DNA of 64,000 nucleotides from Candidatus Woesearchaeota archaeon (GCA_016930415.1 JAFGGS010000016.1:275340-339339); one strand, 5' to 3'; counted from the stretch's first letter, positions 54,901-61,644 are shown. Numbers and translations are program-made. Notes: generated by a model from the letters alone, not told the origin.

Positions 54901-54987
54901 TACGACTTCGAGATAGCAGTCCCTGCATTGCTACGGGACTACAACGCAGGAGGCAGCAGCGTAGCCTTCTATGTGGAGCTGAGATGA
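36931..54987 (+). CDS. Giant (6018 aa) modular secreted protein: MG2-like, DUF2341-like, Ig-like and CARDB-like modules
   Basis: N-terminal signal sequence; two DUF2341-like domains (WWSTNYGYRSMINVTNN..., WWNESFWYRQSINLTEN...); 15 or more Ig-like repeats from 47.8 to 54.0 kb; two CARDB-like domains (about 50.6 and 54.1 kb); dense N-x-S/T sequons and paired Cys. Confidence 0.9.
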   Translation: MRIGKAGARTAKTANSMAMIVIVLAITLLTTSAAANNNVTLTIPKTTYYLGERVTITITGALTDHSLKVQTPTKSYKFSGEMNGQIPFIPKEDGNYRVILTKGQTPLQDIAFKVSSAEQTSPQEQSQVPPTPENASESEENKTSQQEEQVQQEMQQEGQTEPRQTQKNRFIRTEKKTYSLGETVTADISADPLEYQLYYEYSGLIQKHMGDFRKITLRPKGIGLHLLILRDKNNSLVEEHEITVDEPEGKPDGNLSESDQPQAQENTTSTGTTNTTGMTNTTNTTGSTITKGAAPSKEYHDARSLIALSDGTGQPVQAEVQAAASQPGIDTQATENQSSQTSQDRPLRPGKYDVVMDLSQAIGSGKIRSISLSDLQYNGSALDLRVEEVPLASIKETEEDRIGSEIISAYAIDPTRLNFTRGTLTATANGRELWKCAEWNFTARTCEGNWAKVMSLKPGQDYELLLSPQDPAYAETGVASINTNQSVYQPGQVALITIVALDTQGHLVPAAQVNVTVTIPGSTDPIQVRQTEEPERGIYEFEYNQTLTEGTYNMQATVLGAEVNSTMTSNFLVSSAEEFEIIRTTPHTTDPFMTDFQTIIRVTSRNYTSFNYTETLPANFTIIDAGGAAVVASSESILLTWSMTNNTEITYTAVPPLVTPELYELRGTIGYYAANETYETYEEARAWLLAVDPQYDTTSSVEMKVLPLDEVTFAIMYIDSSSQDVSIQVLNTTGSVLVSETDLNLDVDLDGRVDGAVINSTHFAVGVYDSSGGGNVEYYIYDRYGNQDLGATQVDTGAGRTVDIGMASIGDRLAFAWTVDDGSNDVNGEIWTLGGASVTAEWNVDGNAAPDDIRRNDVDAAGISSTRWVVAWFDDNSDAVRISLYDQNGGSGNEVAGPVTPDAAVGGTAGVAVTALRNGYVAMAYYDSVDDDISMVIYDTSADSFATVYGPADINTTVGTDSRLAISEVESDGQSMIALVWWNQAIDAIQATVYNSTGGLVTPQFIVDSDPASSTYPLLSVAGAVNHSGVSLCSNTFIVAYNNDTGDASYKQYYVNGTDWNGVCHKNSPSTVPTDIRCDGSTNCNIVVTGSVVINSTGSTDPDGDNITYHIEAWLQNVSSAEHTTDLSFNSTIPSISYDSYSSSSISASTTLSWAHTIGGGSNRLLVVGVAAEDATSAQTDVTGVTYNSVAMMPLNEEVTGSSYYENVELWYMLESDLPAAGSHTIQVTIGGNAEDIIGGAVSLSGVAQQAPEANTTNEDNQAGNAYIYTSITTLTDNAWLVDVVGSGNAIGGFTTATTGQTERWDTVAASSRGAMSTKEVSTAGLTWMNWTAAGSNRITHAVAAFAPTAVDVNSSYTTYPDADGDYDQVEDVTVTIEVDSYDPSGSYAESSLYPDVQLELYNGSSWVSVGLFGLNNTYLGDSLDTTNRIFKLNTTQASVLASWATSSNQDARIRGVNLDYSGASSQDQINITTVWVNVTGRRWTEIGNHTETTAFTWNTQNITDQTCVDLRSRAIDYDGSATFSSYYTKGACMNLSAFPPPLLSNIQCFRTGTGWTACSNILFGSTMEQVRATCTSQMGGNITNVSFSLSNSQDAHTYFDVTATTNSSSVWTYDIPDLTIRDSGNFNLHVTCRENPTTEENVDWWIPFGTLSAQMNYPTTHINVTRNRLFNWSSNITCSGGECGWMNATLDPIEDWWSTNYGYRSMINVTNNDGSTALQAGHTVNFTLNHSGLVSQGKSLSSGNDVRVTYYNGTSHVEIDRINLSAWNTATTVIAFRLQESLPASSVGANYTVYYGNGGAGSPPQDPSGVYFIYDQFNDSSIGSDWSTADNDLVAGTSFAEGNDYLQIDAGGADTWTGNDEFGAVYQQITGDFDAYARINYQEAADPWAKAGIMARNDMTTPASSTGYVFMAETPGNDFSFQRDSNNNGYLDANTQGGATTYPGWVRLRKVGTSFTGYYATTNPESGGTWNTIASATITSTLTTQDIGLAVTSHAGTTLSNVTFEFIKVTLVIGTSPTAQLGEEETSGKGVIPMYSGMPFYTDTANPMVAANNSCLFNMTSGGVCTTEWDVNATGSAGSTWTFYAQYESLNYSTNMSVKNTTLINITIISNQAPSMVFVNISPSKPGPSTPLNCTFRVHDSSYNDPLLANISWYESGTLRYSTIWSVVNGQTTVHTLSPGNTTAGETWWCGVTPSDHELTGNQSNSTSVLVLASEPPVINSIQCQESGGSWSSCSNVLFNDNLTGVRAQCTDPDGYVLNATFRLDNVFDSTTLFSNFTSDNSSYPGYWYFNNTDTVIRDSGLFTLNVTCWDNSTTPGTGSTNWTIPWGTITGNLINPGSDVNVTQDKYFNFTARITCSGGECGYINATLDPSNWWNESFWYRQSINLTENSGNTLTDYQFAVTLNTATPISQGHMRSDCGDLRFVNGSGTMLSYWIESGCNSANTLVWVKHSLAASSSQLIYAYYGNSTVLNASNATATLFIYEDMTTAPTGTMTGSAWYDSGNGRVELTNTGGNLLGYLYYLQNPGPGFYGRYETWAGGGSGADSTWFGVHDTSVSSGREDIVNGGYHFTVDEWQDRVAFTKSTVDNGAPIAYWGSSTLDNSQWHNFTVYFYNSGASANALIYYDQVLRVNGTDNSPQSTAGNYFFVGGRTGGSTNYHYVRNIRVMKYVNPQPTATLGTEISQTKGIIPMHTGDPFYTITANPMYAANNSCLTDMRGGDSCDTTWVVNATGITGVPWEFFVTYSSMNYSDYGVSNVTKKINITITANMAPNVSYIFLNPEYPLPNEDLYCNFTIYDPNFFDTLRANVSWYRGTTLMHSQIVSASNGVETYGMLGYGNTSLYDVWHCGVKPYDEDTSGLQVNSSNVTIDLTKPPSIHEIQCQRNNATWTGCGNITFYDNITGIRVNCTTDYMPIKNMTVNITNIPDAYTFFTNTTTTNISHWWYVNKTLLINNSGTYTIGAVCMNNESGMDDYSVSWTVPWGHFVVTQIDPDSNRDVEQYRFFTYTVNISCVGGECGDVEAILDPREDSGEVSEDISGEMSGEVSRGISYLQPQSTQSRPINGKKLGNPEYPHGLVTINPEKPVYEPGERVKLAAVALDSKGDFAPDEKLTLSIARPDKKKDTFVLDRRHETKPGLYETVYLPAMQEGTYTVTVSSDGRVKDSTQTTFVVSDDSQDYPFYIIRDAPVTIDPWREHFRASIRIAARDPASKAENILLTERIPPDWEIIDPQGAYVWESEDWKELVWTIRLPGLTGEDALAGYTASIPLVSPNRYGLKASVASGGRTYDEARQWMVAIDPTAYYVAYADTTSTYSSGGGSATDGGSYANTDVADCSGGTCTQSNSWVTGRINFNNVEPYNCMVNSTLSFNVSSLKAIYMQNVTITWNGCWHGTESLAASSCTGTSNPDFYDGSGGGSFDMLIQNGTSWSKLDCVNTVGSECGAGSIIPLGSEGVSPSWGDADTYHTYRYTIKGINSTYLQNNNQTINIMWRMWGDGTCGDTDSEDDIQMAIDYANLSVEWAYLTKSGMISTIAGTEPFYTTSPNPQDKGDVSCLSDMISGKTCTVTWSVNASGGINTTHEFYVIANVTQYPLYVNNSESTHIYITIRDTSGVPPVTTLVSPAHNSAVANTTVVFNCSATDNNGLVNATLYGNFSGTWSSDGTNPFGGTSNSTTFSRTLSEGTYIWNCLAYDDDGNYDWGNSNYTVTVDVTKPNITLVNLAPGQEITSGSIQFNFTARDNLDPTLTCNLTVDGAFNNTNMPATNGALTSSLVTGLAQGTHWWNVTCWDDAGNTNVSENRNFTIVDLPPTVVLNTPNMYSQNYPVISLSYTPNDNNGIVNATIYIDSQINQSETAVDNGEPNEFDVYGLTEGWHNWTVNVTDVSNLSAQAPWIWFIIDFTPPQINVYAPANKTTTNNTDLFNFSVTDNLHTNAYCNITINGVVWDVNFQVQNGTNVSRTISNIPDGNNYWNITCWDNASNRNTSETRLLNISAPPYVTLDYPPPNYTQAGSTLMLYYTPSDNTNVTNCTLIINGANNQTNDTIINNQQHNFTLTGLTQAEYNWTVNCSDNLGLYYAPEQRKFIIDSQEPSIMLNAPAPNQTIISRWINFNFTATDNVDPILMCNLTIDGTVRWINANAPSGTPVNNTINITFDGLHFWNVTCWDDSGNTNTSQNRNFTTSNPPDITLNYPPNGSYVNYWQNVTFNYTPSDSDGLGTAWLIISGTKQGTDTSPDNYVENKITHNFTADGIYIWTVNVTDTIGLEGTASPARTIIVDTTPPNISIITPYEGYTASWNNVTFTFNATDLLDSEVVCNVSVDGTAYWDNISVENTTSFTYYYGLRDGNHNWSVWCIDNATNTATRLINFTVDAPPNVTLIFPSNGYRTYNQTINFTYTPADFFGFDNCLLYLNGAYSRTDYNIERNVINNFTLVSMSEGDYNWTVLCTDETPDSNTHMADWQNFSIDISGPTISLDVPNEGDFINDNDVYFNWTATDYIGTQVNCSLYIDDAFNSSQQLISGSSFSIVVYDLTEGPHNWSVNCSDNIGNWRVSDIRNFTINAPDLYINTSLLTFNNTNPDLNEQIMIIANVSNIGGVPAMNAFVEFWDGDPGAGGTYIGNATKNVTQGNFSLFTVSWTITAGHHTIYFLADPYLALVEQNDSNNNATINISVLSANITAPPSGSMFNVSYANISFNMTDYTGGSINYTIFVNGAVNATGSATDQDNMTVQLYFATDGTKTIILQAKDGLGRAKNSTPATIYVDTSAMPMQFITPTPPNNHLQSTTSVIINVSHSEPNPDAIKLYWNGALNISQNYSGSYTNFTLTSLGDGIYNYYVWANDTFGFSNQTETRILRVDLNPPMIIPLSPLEDSTVASNAVEFLFMINDSSRYANCSLYINDTFNKSLYNMPTNANVFFALEMEDGEYSWYVNCSDAFNRSNVSDTINFTVMQSYPVWSNIWYETHDSDWANETAYIDLAPEDDFTENFNNFELDAGDLFAVVNATSPLIGGLGGIITPGTLWYNGTYQTEAVLAGYLTWKVYLTNESGDYLIAQYGDDSTGGVVLVDDPFPQFSQSSQNVPTAWMVKPLDRLRLVVDIYNADRLNEYYHYWDDRSDSRIEFANFIVIGEVNVTIVEPANNISTVPGEIFNQTCEVDCLYGTCVNTYVYAQYNSTLPISTNWTNISGSGNLKLNNGTNPVFLGNISAGKTNVTFAINGTTASINNVRCYVKTDYDDDLSDETREIVVSDFDAPTVNLNWPTDRSAHPLQNITLNFTVTDNVALANCTLYFDGTYNQTKYSANLTNGAINNFTLTYLTEGNHTWNVTCQDTSGNIGNSTQWIFVIDRTRPVVTLLLPPDTESLVATAVYLNFTVTDNIDDSLTCNLTLDGTVIRTAFEVQNASNSSTLATSLSEGTHYWNVTCWDNASNIQNSSTWSFSTYEAPIITLIRPANNNISNNPNQTLFFNVNDYTGIENCSLILDGALNQTKYNSEITNNATNNFTLTGLNGTYSWAISCYDNTTVQAQNTTQTWNFIVDIDPPQPSILTSSGTWFNTATPQIQFNITDNYDLLINYTLYANGIENINGTVANASLGSQNLNTLTPDGEYTIILQGKDDASNVQNSSNITIYVDTTKPWINLSAPPPNENFNATSIQFNFTAHDNMAGFLICNFTLSNGMNDLNLNLSNATLQSINKSGFVSGIYYWNVSCYDIAGNWNTSATWNFTINTPDVTITSANITFNESEFEEGRNITIHANVQNIGGVPAYNFTVQIWHGDPDAGGTQINGNLTITSLAPNANYSVSVTYSPIIGPNNIYVAVDPPTASNGSISEENESNNKANNTFEVPLYHKYAGNITGLIEIEKQSVNLTLYTWSPGNTSGSHIFVADLEGIINFLSLQAIGRDTTNQSTADDFEEIDTAIGSTNLSDSINRTYTTAGAPKETGIMNIYGSDILNIPLINSSANTTFKTGILWDESDGGLEYNGTQDIVFVSETSIGKQGSKGIYDFEIAVPALLRDYNAGGSSVAFYVELR

Positions 54988-55075
54988 GGACCATAGCAAG
55001 GTGCAGGGACAATAAAATCCAATGCGCATCAAAAGCGACAGGAGAACAGCAAAGTATTAGAATCATAAAGCCAAG

Positions 55076-58000
55076 ATGATAAGGAAAAAAGGGAGTGAGA
55101 TGGAAAGGAAAAAGAGGCAGGATGCAGGTGAGAGGAAGCGCTCCACTAACCTTATGCTTGTCTTGCTGCTGATAGTGATCATACCGACATCTATAATAGT
55201 CCTAGCTACCATATTCGACGCAGGGAACTACTGCACGCTAGGCCCGAACTGCGACTGCAGTTCGGAAATCGCCCAGTGCGGAGGGTCTTACGAGGTAGCT
55301 AACAACTTCAACACCATAGACAGCTGCCAAGACGGGGCTGCCAAGTCCAAGTACGACTTCGTGAACAACATCAGGACGACCGACCTCAACAAGTCAGGGC
55401 AGAACACTGAATACGAAGGTGGCGACAAGATAGAGTCTGAGATCCAGTTCAGGTGCTACCCAGGGGACTTCATAGTCTTCGCATACACCAACTACTCGAA
55501 CGCCACTACAGTGAACTGGACCAAGATATACGGCACGACCTGCACGATAAACGGATACGCAACCTACTTCCATAACCACACGCTGGACGACAGGGAAGGC
55601 TGGCACGGATTCAGGTACATAATCGCATACCAAGGCAGCAGCTCGATGACCTGCGCCCAATCATACCCTTACTCTGACAACGACGACATAGCATTATACG
55701 TCCACGCTCAGCCTGACAGCAGTCCCCCGACAATCAACAGCATAACGCCGGCTGAGGGGGAGAACATAGAGTACAGCGTCGGCATGACAGTCAACCTGAT
55801 CGTGAACGCGTCAGACACGGCAGGCGTAAAGAACGTGACCGCCAAGCTTGAGTGGACTGGGGAAACCCGTTACTTCAACTTGTCCAACGCCTCACTGGCA
55901 GGAGGACTCTTCAACGTGACAATGAATAACCTGACGAACCTGACAAGGTACAACGTGACAATCAACGCGACAGACAACCTCAACAACTCAGGCCTGACCA
56001 CCTCGTACTTCTTCATAGTCAACAACGCGTTCATGAACATAACATCACCCTCATTCGGGGTAACTTATCCTTACACGAACGTCACGCTCACGTTCAAGAT
56101 AGGCGACAACCTGACCCCTTTCCAAGAAGTGTACTATTACCTGAACGGGGGGAACAAGACGACACTGCCGCTGAGCGTGTCAGTCATCAACAACAACAGC
56201 GAAACAGTGACGATGCAGCATAACAACAGCCTGGATAACCTGTCGCAATCGTTCATAACCTACGAGTCGATGGAGATAAGCGAACTGATGCTGAGAGCGG
56301 CTAGCGGGACTCCCGAGCTCTTCAGCACGAACATACTGCTCCGCGGAGGAAACTCCACAAATCCCAACAGCACGACGTACAGGAACGTCACGCTCAACAA
56401 TTCATACGAAGGGAACCAGAGCTTCTCATGGGCCAATGCGACCTTCCAGACGCAGTTCACGCTCCAGCCAGGCACATGGTACTGGATCACCATGGCGCAA
56501 GCCAACACGACCCACTTCTTCAGCTGGGAAGCCAACCTTGACGGCTACTCGGAAGGCAGTTGTTCCGCAAACAACAGCATAGACCTCCTGTTCAAGGCCA
56601 TAGATATCTACAAGTACAGCACAATCGTCAACTCAACCGAGGGGAGTAACACGATAGAGGTGTGCGAGAGGAACTCAGCCAGCAACTCAGACTGCTCACT
56701 GACGAACTACAAGGCAGACACAAACCCGCCAGTCCTGGCAGTTCCCACAGAGACCTCTGACCCGATGGAGTTCGGGAACACGTCATCCCAGTTCATAAGG
56801 ATAACAGTCACTGACGCCGTGAGTTCCATAAACACGGCAGTGATAGAGACTGAGGGCACCAACCACACTATGGACGGCCTGGGAGGAGGACAGTACGAGT
56901 ACAGGTGGGACATATACAATACCACAGAGATAGGCATGCACTATTACAGGATCTACGCCAACGACAGCGTGGACAACAGGAACAACACAAGGATGTACAA
57001 CTTCACAGTCAGGGATAGCCTCCCGCCGGAGACCACGCTGCTGAACTACACTCCCAACACGAATTCAGACCTGGACCCTGAAGTCAACATCTCGATAAAC
57101 TACACCATAAGCGACTACGTGCAGGTCACTGAGGCCAGGCTGCAGTACGCCACCGCAAGCAACGCGGCAATCAATAACTGGACAAACGTCACTATGAGCA
57201 ACATCAGCTCGAACTTCTACTCTAACTTCACGCCTCTCGACGAGGGGAACTGGTCTTTCAGAGCTTATGCAATCGACCCTTACAACAATAGCGTGAACAC
57301 CAGCATGAACAACATAAGCGTCTTCTACGACAGGACCTGGGTGTTTAGCCCTGACGAGATGGAGACAGTCTTCACCACTGAGGGCGCGAGCGTGAGCCTC
57401 GGCAACATCACCATAAACAACACAGGAGACACCCAGCTGAACTTCACGCTGGCACAGACAAGCGGACTCCCCACAGTCACCATTACACCCAACAGTATAA
57501 CGATAGGCATAGCTGACAGCCAGATGATAAACCTGTCAACCACTGCGCCAGCGCAGAACCCGACGCCTTATCCATACAGCATCGACATAGCATGCGACAC
57601 TTCAGGCTGCGAGAGTGCGAACGAGACAGTCTACGGCTACATGATGGTCGGGCAGGGCGGCCCGTTCATAACACACTCTGAATTCCTGTACAGCTACGAA
57701 GTGGTGCAGGGAGACAGGAGCGTGCCCCTGAACGTGACCTTGAAGAACATCGGGAACGAGACAGCGTACAACATAAGTGTCGATTGGGTGCTTCCAACAG
57801 GATGGTTCTCTGACGATAATGTGAGCGCGTTCTTCGCCAACATGACACCCTACGCAACCACGTTCGTGACTGAGAGCCACGGAATAGTCGGATCAGTCCT
57901 CCTGAACGCGACCGTGGGACTGCAAAACCTGACAGTAAACATAGTATACTACACGACTGTGGGGGCGCAGAGGACCTACACAATAACAAAGACAGTGGAT

Positions 58001-59587
58001 GTAGTATACCCGCAGGATTATGAACCGCCAGAGACAGGAGGAGGAACCACCACCACGACAGGCGGAGGCGGCGGTGGAGGCGCAGGTACTGGAGGAGGAG
58101 GCATCCCGCCAGCGCCGAAGAGCTTCAACCTCACGATCGACGTCCCTGAGAGGATCACCATATTAAGAGGCCAGAACAGGACCATACAGGTCAACCTGAC
58201 GAACGACAACCAAGCGTACTTCTACGACTTGACGCTAAGGCTTGAAGGCTACCCGACTAGGAGATACTCCATAAGCCCTGCAAACATCAGCGTCCTAAAC
58301 CCTGGAGAGACCAAGGCGTTCAACGTATATATAGACGTGCCTGTCTATATGGGATACTCCCTCAACCTGTTGATGCTAAGCTTCAAGGGTAAGAGCCAGG
58401 AGCGCCTGAACGCATCCAAAAGCAGCTATGAGCAGACCAAGACTATGACGCTCATAGTATCGGAGATTGACGAGAGCGAGTCTGCAGGCTGCATCGCAGA
58501 GTCCGAGGCCTTCCTGCTGGAGATGCAGGCAGAGAACTTCAGCACCGCGAGAGTAGAAGCGCTCCTGGCAGAGGCTAAGGACGCATTCGCGACTCTCGAC
58601 TACACCTTAGTCAAGAACAACTGCGAAGCCATAAAGACCCTCAAAGAGACCTCGTTCGAGCTCAGGCAGAGGATGTCAAGCCTGCTTGAGGAGGCAACCA
58701 ACGCCCAAAAGGAAGGGTATGACATGAGAAACATCCTCAGGCTCCTCAACATATCCCAGGAGATGTTCCAGACAGGAGAGTACGAGAAGGCGCTCGAAAG
58801 AGTCCAGAGGACAGAGGAGGCCATGGCGCTCCAGGTCCAGACAGAAGACGCAAAACTAGGCAGGCGGCTTGCAAGGTTCCTCTCCAAATACTGGTGGGCA
58901 GTCATAATCTTCCTGGGAATAATGACTTATGTGAGCGGGATATACTATCAGAAGCACGTCCAGCAGCAGATAAAAGACAGGCTAGAGAGCCTCGGCAATG
59001 AGGAGGAATCAATAACAGAAGTCATGAAGAAGCTCCAGGAAGGATACTTCGCCCAGAAGAATGTGAGCACGAAAGTGTATGACCTGACAATGCAGGACTA
59101 CAAGAACAGGCTGGCAGAGATCGAGAACGAGAAGATCGACCTGAAGAACAAGAAGGTCAGGATGTTCAAGACTGACAACACCTACGAAGGCCTGCTCGTG
59201 CAGAAGGAGGAGATGCTCGCGCTAGTACGGGAACTCCAGGAGAACTACTTTGTCAACACCAAGATCGACAAGAGCACCTACACCAGGGCTTTCACGACCT
59301 TCAAGAGGAAACTCGCAGAGATCGAGAAGAAGATAAAGGTGAAGAAAAGGGAGATTGATACGAAGGAAGCAAGAAAGGGTGAAGAGACGGCGCAGGCCCG
59401 GGAAGCCCAGACCACAAGACCAACAGCCTCGCATGAGCCTGACAAGAAAAATATACTTGAGCAGAGGAGCGAGATGAACCCTAAAGTGAAGAGAGAGAAG
59501 AGGCCTGAAGGCGACGAAGAGAAAGATGATAAGAAGAACAAGAAGAAAAAGAGGCTCTCATACCTCCACAAGAAGCTCAACGAATGA
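55076..59587 (+). CDS. Membrane surface protein: Ig/NEW3-like ectodomain, C-terminal TM, cytoplasmic coiled-coil tail with duplicated helical motif
   Basis: N-terminal TM LMLVLLLIVIIPTSIIVLATI; NEW3-like GDRSVPLNVTLKNIGNETAYNISV; Gly/Thr-rich linker; TM WWAVIIFLGIMTYVSGIYY; basic tail. Confidence 0.85.
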   Translation: MIRKKGSEMERKKRQDAGERKRSTNLMLVLLLIVIIPTSIIVLATIFDAGNYCTLGPNCDCSSEIAQCGGSYEVANNFNTIDSCQDGAAKSKYDFVNNIRTTDLNKSGQNTEYEGGDKIESEIQFRCYPGDFIVFAYTNYSNATTVNWTKIYGTTCTINGYATYFHNHTLDDREGWHGFRYIIAYQGSSSMTCAQSYPYSDNDDIALYVHAQPDSSPPTINSITPAEGENIEYSVGMTVNLIVNASDTAGVKNVTAKLEWTGETRYFNLSNASLAGGLFNVTMNNLTNLTRYNVTINATDNLNNSGLTTSYFFIVNNAFMNITSPSFGVTYPYTNVTLTFKIGDNLTPFQEVYYYLNGGNKTTLPLSVSVINNNSETVTMQHNNSLDNLSQSFITYESMEISELMLRAASGTPELFSTNILLRGGNSTNPNSTTYRNVTLNNSYEGNQSFSWANATFQTQFTLQPGTWYWITMAQANTTHFFSWEANLDGYSEGSCSANNSIDLLFKAIDIYKYSTIVNSTEGSNTIEVCERNSASNSDCSLTNYKADTNPPVLAVPTETSDPMEFGNTSSQFIRITVTDAVSSINTAVIETEGTNHTMDGLGGGQYEYRWDIYNTTEIGMHYYRIYANDSVDNRNNTRMYNFTVRDSLPPETTLLNYTPNTNSDLDPEVNISINYTISDYVQVTEARLQYATASNAAINNWTNVTMSNISSNFYSNFTPLDEGNWSFRAYAIDPYNNSVNTSMNNISVFYDRTWVFSPDEMETVFTTEGASVSLGNITINNTGDTQLNFTLAQTSGLPTVTITPNSITIGIADSQMINLSTTAPAQNPTPYPYSIDIACDTSGCESANETVYGYMMVGQGGPFITHSEFLYSYEVVQGDRSVPLNVTLKNIGNETAYNISVDWVLPTGWFSDDNVSAFFANMTPYATTFVTESHGIVGSVLLNATVGLQNLTVNIVYYTTVGAQRTYTITKTVDVVYPQDYEPPETGGGTTTTTGGGGGGGAGTGGGGIPPAPKSFNLTIDVPERITILRGQNRTIQVNLTNDNQAYFYDLTLRLEGYPTRRYSISPANISVLNPGETKAFNVYIDVPVYMGYSLNLLMLSFKGKSQERLNASKSSYEQTKTMTLIVSEIDESESAGCIAESEAFLLEMQAENFSTARVEALLAEAKDAFATLDYTLVKNNCEAIKTLKETSFELRQRMSSLLEEATNAQKEGYDMRNILRLLNISQEMFQTGEYEKALERVQRTEEAMALQVQTEDAKLGRRLARFLSKYWWAVIIFLGIMTYVSGIYYQKHVQQQIKDRLESLGNEEESITEVMKKLQEGYFAQKNVSTKVYDLTMQDYKNRLAEIENEKIDLKNKKVRMFKTDNTYEGLLVQKEEMLALVRELQENYFVNTKIDKSTYTRAFTTFKRKLAEIEKKIKVKKREIDTKEARKGEETAQAREAQTTRPTASHEPDKKNILEQRSEMNPKVKREKRPEGDEEKDDKKNKKKKRLSYLHKKLNE

Positions 59588-59685
59588 TCCGGGAATAGAA
59601 ACAGATAAATACTTAAATGATTAACCTGAAAAGAACCATCAGGGATATACTGAAAAAAAGAGGTCGGAAGGGGGCTTGAAGAATA

Positions 59686-61644
59686 ATGGATATGTCTCAG
59701 TATAAGCAGGAATTTCTCTCAGAGGCAAGAGAGCACCTTGAACAGATAAACGAAGGTCTCCTCGCCCTGGAAAAAGACCCTTCTGACTCAGAGAACATCA
59801 ACAAGGTGTTCAGGTCATTTCACACGCTGAAAGGCAACTCAGGAGCCATGGGCTACCAGAAGTTCGCTGAGCTCGCACACGTACTGGAGGACCTGCTCTC
59901 AAGGATACGCGAAGGAAAAATCCAGATAGGCCAGGAGATAATGGACTTAGTCTTTGAGGGATGCGACGTGATCGACAGCGGACTCACCGCCATAGAGAAG
60001 AACACTCCTGAGGAATTCAGCGCAGAAGGGATAATAAGTGAGGTACAGAAGTTCACGCAGGAGAGGCAGGATACGGCCAGCATAAGCATGGAGGCCAAAG
60101 CCCGCCTAAACGAGAATGACCAGATAATGATCGATCAGAGGAAGAGCGCAGGAAACAACGTCTTCCGCCTGGTTACGGTCTTCGAGTCAGGGAACCAGCT
60201 CAAGGGGCCGAAAGCGATGGTCATGCTCAGGCTAATCAGGGGAGCAGGGGAAGTCATAAAGACAAACCCTTCTGAGGAGAGCGTAAGGGAAGGACGTTTC
60301 AGCACAGAATTCGAGACCCTACTCTCCACCAGGAAGAGCAAGGAGGAGATAACAGAGATAGTCAATAGGCTCACGGGAATCAAGCACATCTTCGTCCTCA
60401 CAATGGAGGAGACATATGAGAAGCCCAAGGAGACTGTGCACGAAGAGAAGGAGCATGCAAAGAGCCAGATACTCAAAGGCCACCACGATGAGGTCCTAAA
60501 GCAGATACAAAGCGTAAGGGTCAACATGAACAAGCTTGACAAGCTCATGAACCTCGTTGGAGAACTGCTCATAAGCAACATCAGGCTCCAGGACATAGAC
60601 AAGAAACAGGACTACACTCATCTCAAGACCACGCTAAAGGCGATCGACAGGCTTATACTTGACCTTCAGGACGAGGTCATGACTGTCCGCATGATACCCA
60701 TAGGCAACGTATTCAACAGGTTCACCAGGATGGTCCGGGACCTGTCAATGAAGGAAGGCAAGAAAGTCAACCTGATAATAGAAGGATCAGAGATGGAGTT
60801 CGACAGGACAGTCCTAGACCAGATCGGAGACCCGCTCGTGCACATATTAAGGAACTGCGTAGACCACGGCATAGAGACTCCTGAAGAGAGGATGAACGCC
60901 GGAAAGCCAGAAGTAGGCACGATCAAGCTGATAGCCAAGAGGGAGAAGAACAGTGCGACCATCAGGATAAGCGATGACGGCCAAGGGATAGACCCTAAGC
61001 TCATCAAAGAGACTGCCATCAAGAAGGGCAAGATAACCGCAAAAGATGCAGAGAAGATGAGCGAACAAGAATTGCAGATGCTCGTCTTCAAGCCAGGAAT
61101 GAGCACCAATAAGATAGTCACTGAAGTGAGCGGACGCGGAGTCGGGATGGATGTGGTCATCACGAAGACCAAAGAGCTAGGTGGAAGCGTAAGGCTCCAC
61201 TCAGAAGTCGGGAAAGGCACCAGGGTCACGCTAACGCTCCCTCTTAGCGTCGCGATCATAAGCGCACTGCTCATCAGGGTGGCGAATGACATCTTCGCAA
61301 TACCTCTGAACGCGATTGACCAGACAGTCGACCTGGAGACAAGTAACATAAAGACCATCCAAGGCCACGAACTCTTCGTGCTCAGGGGGAATGAAATACC
61401 CTTGTTCTGGCTCCACGACCTACTAGGAACCGCACCGCAGGAGAAGAAAGATAAGTTGACGGTGCTCATAGTCAACAAAGATGAGGAGAAAGTAGGCTTG
61501 GTTACTGACGAAATATTATCCCAGCAGCAGATACTGATAAAAGGTCTCCAGGACAGCGTGAAAGGACTGAGAGGAGTGTCCGGCGCGACAATACTTGGGG
61601 ATGGCAGTGTAGCGCTCATACTAGAAGTGGACACTTTAGTATGA
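59686..61644 (+). CDS. cheA: Chemotaxis histidine kinase CheA
   Basis: HPt FRSFHTLKGNSGAMG; N box HILRNCVDHGIE; G1 ISDDGQGID; G2 GRGVGMDVV; C-terminal CheW-like domain. Confidence 0.96.
   Translation: MDMSQYKQEFLSEAREHLEQINEGLLALEKDPSDSENINKVFRSFHTLKGNSGAMGYQKFAELAHVLEDLLSRIREGKIQIGQEIMDLVFEGCDVIDSGLTAIEKNTPEEFSAEGIISEVQKFTQERQDTASISMEAKARLNENDQIMIDQRKSAGNNVFRLVTVFESGNQLKGPKAMVMLRLIRGAGEVIKTNPSEESVREGRFSTEFETLLSTRKSKEEITEIVNRLTGIKHIFVLTMEETYEKPKETVHEEKEHAKSQILKGHHDEVLKQIQSVRVNMNKLDKLMNLVGELLISNIRLQDIDKKQDYTHLKTTLKAIDRLILDLQDEVMTVRMIPIGNVFNRFTRMVRDLSMKEGKKVNLIIEGSEMEFDRTVLDQIGDPLVHILRNCVDHGIETPEERMNAGKPEVGTIKLIAKREKNSATIRISDDGQGIDPKLIKETAIKKGKITAKDAEKMSEQELQMLVFKPGMSTNKIVTEVSGRGVGMDVVITKTKELGGSVRLHSEVGKGTRVTLTLPLSVAIISALLIRVANDIFAIPLNAIDQTVDLETSNIKTIQGHELFVLRGNEIPLFWLHDLLGTAPQEKKDKLTVLIVNKDEEKVGLVTDEILSQQQILIKGLQDSVKGLRGVSGATILGDGSVALILEVDTLV

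Noticed and set aside
60666-61634. 322-aa minus-strand ORF
   Set aside because: Antisense to the cheA catalytic and CheW-like region; Ser/Leu-rich composition typical of a reverse-strand shadow.
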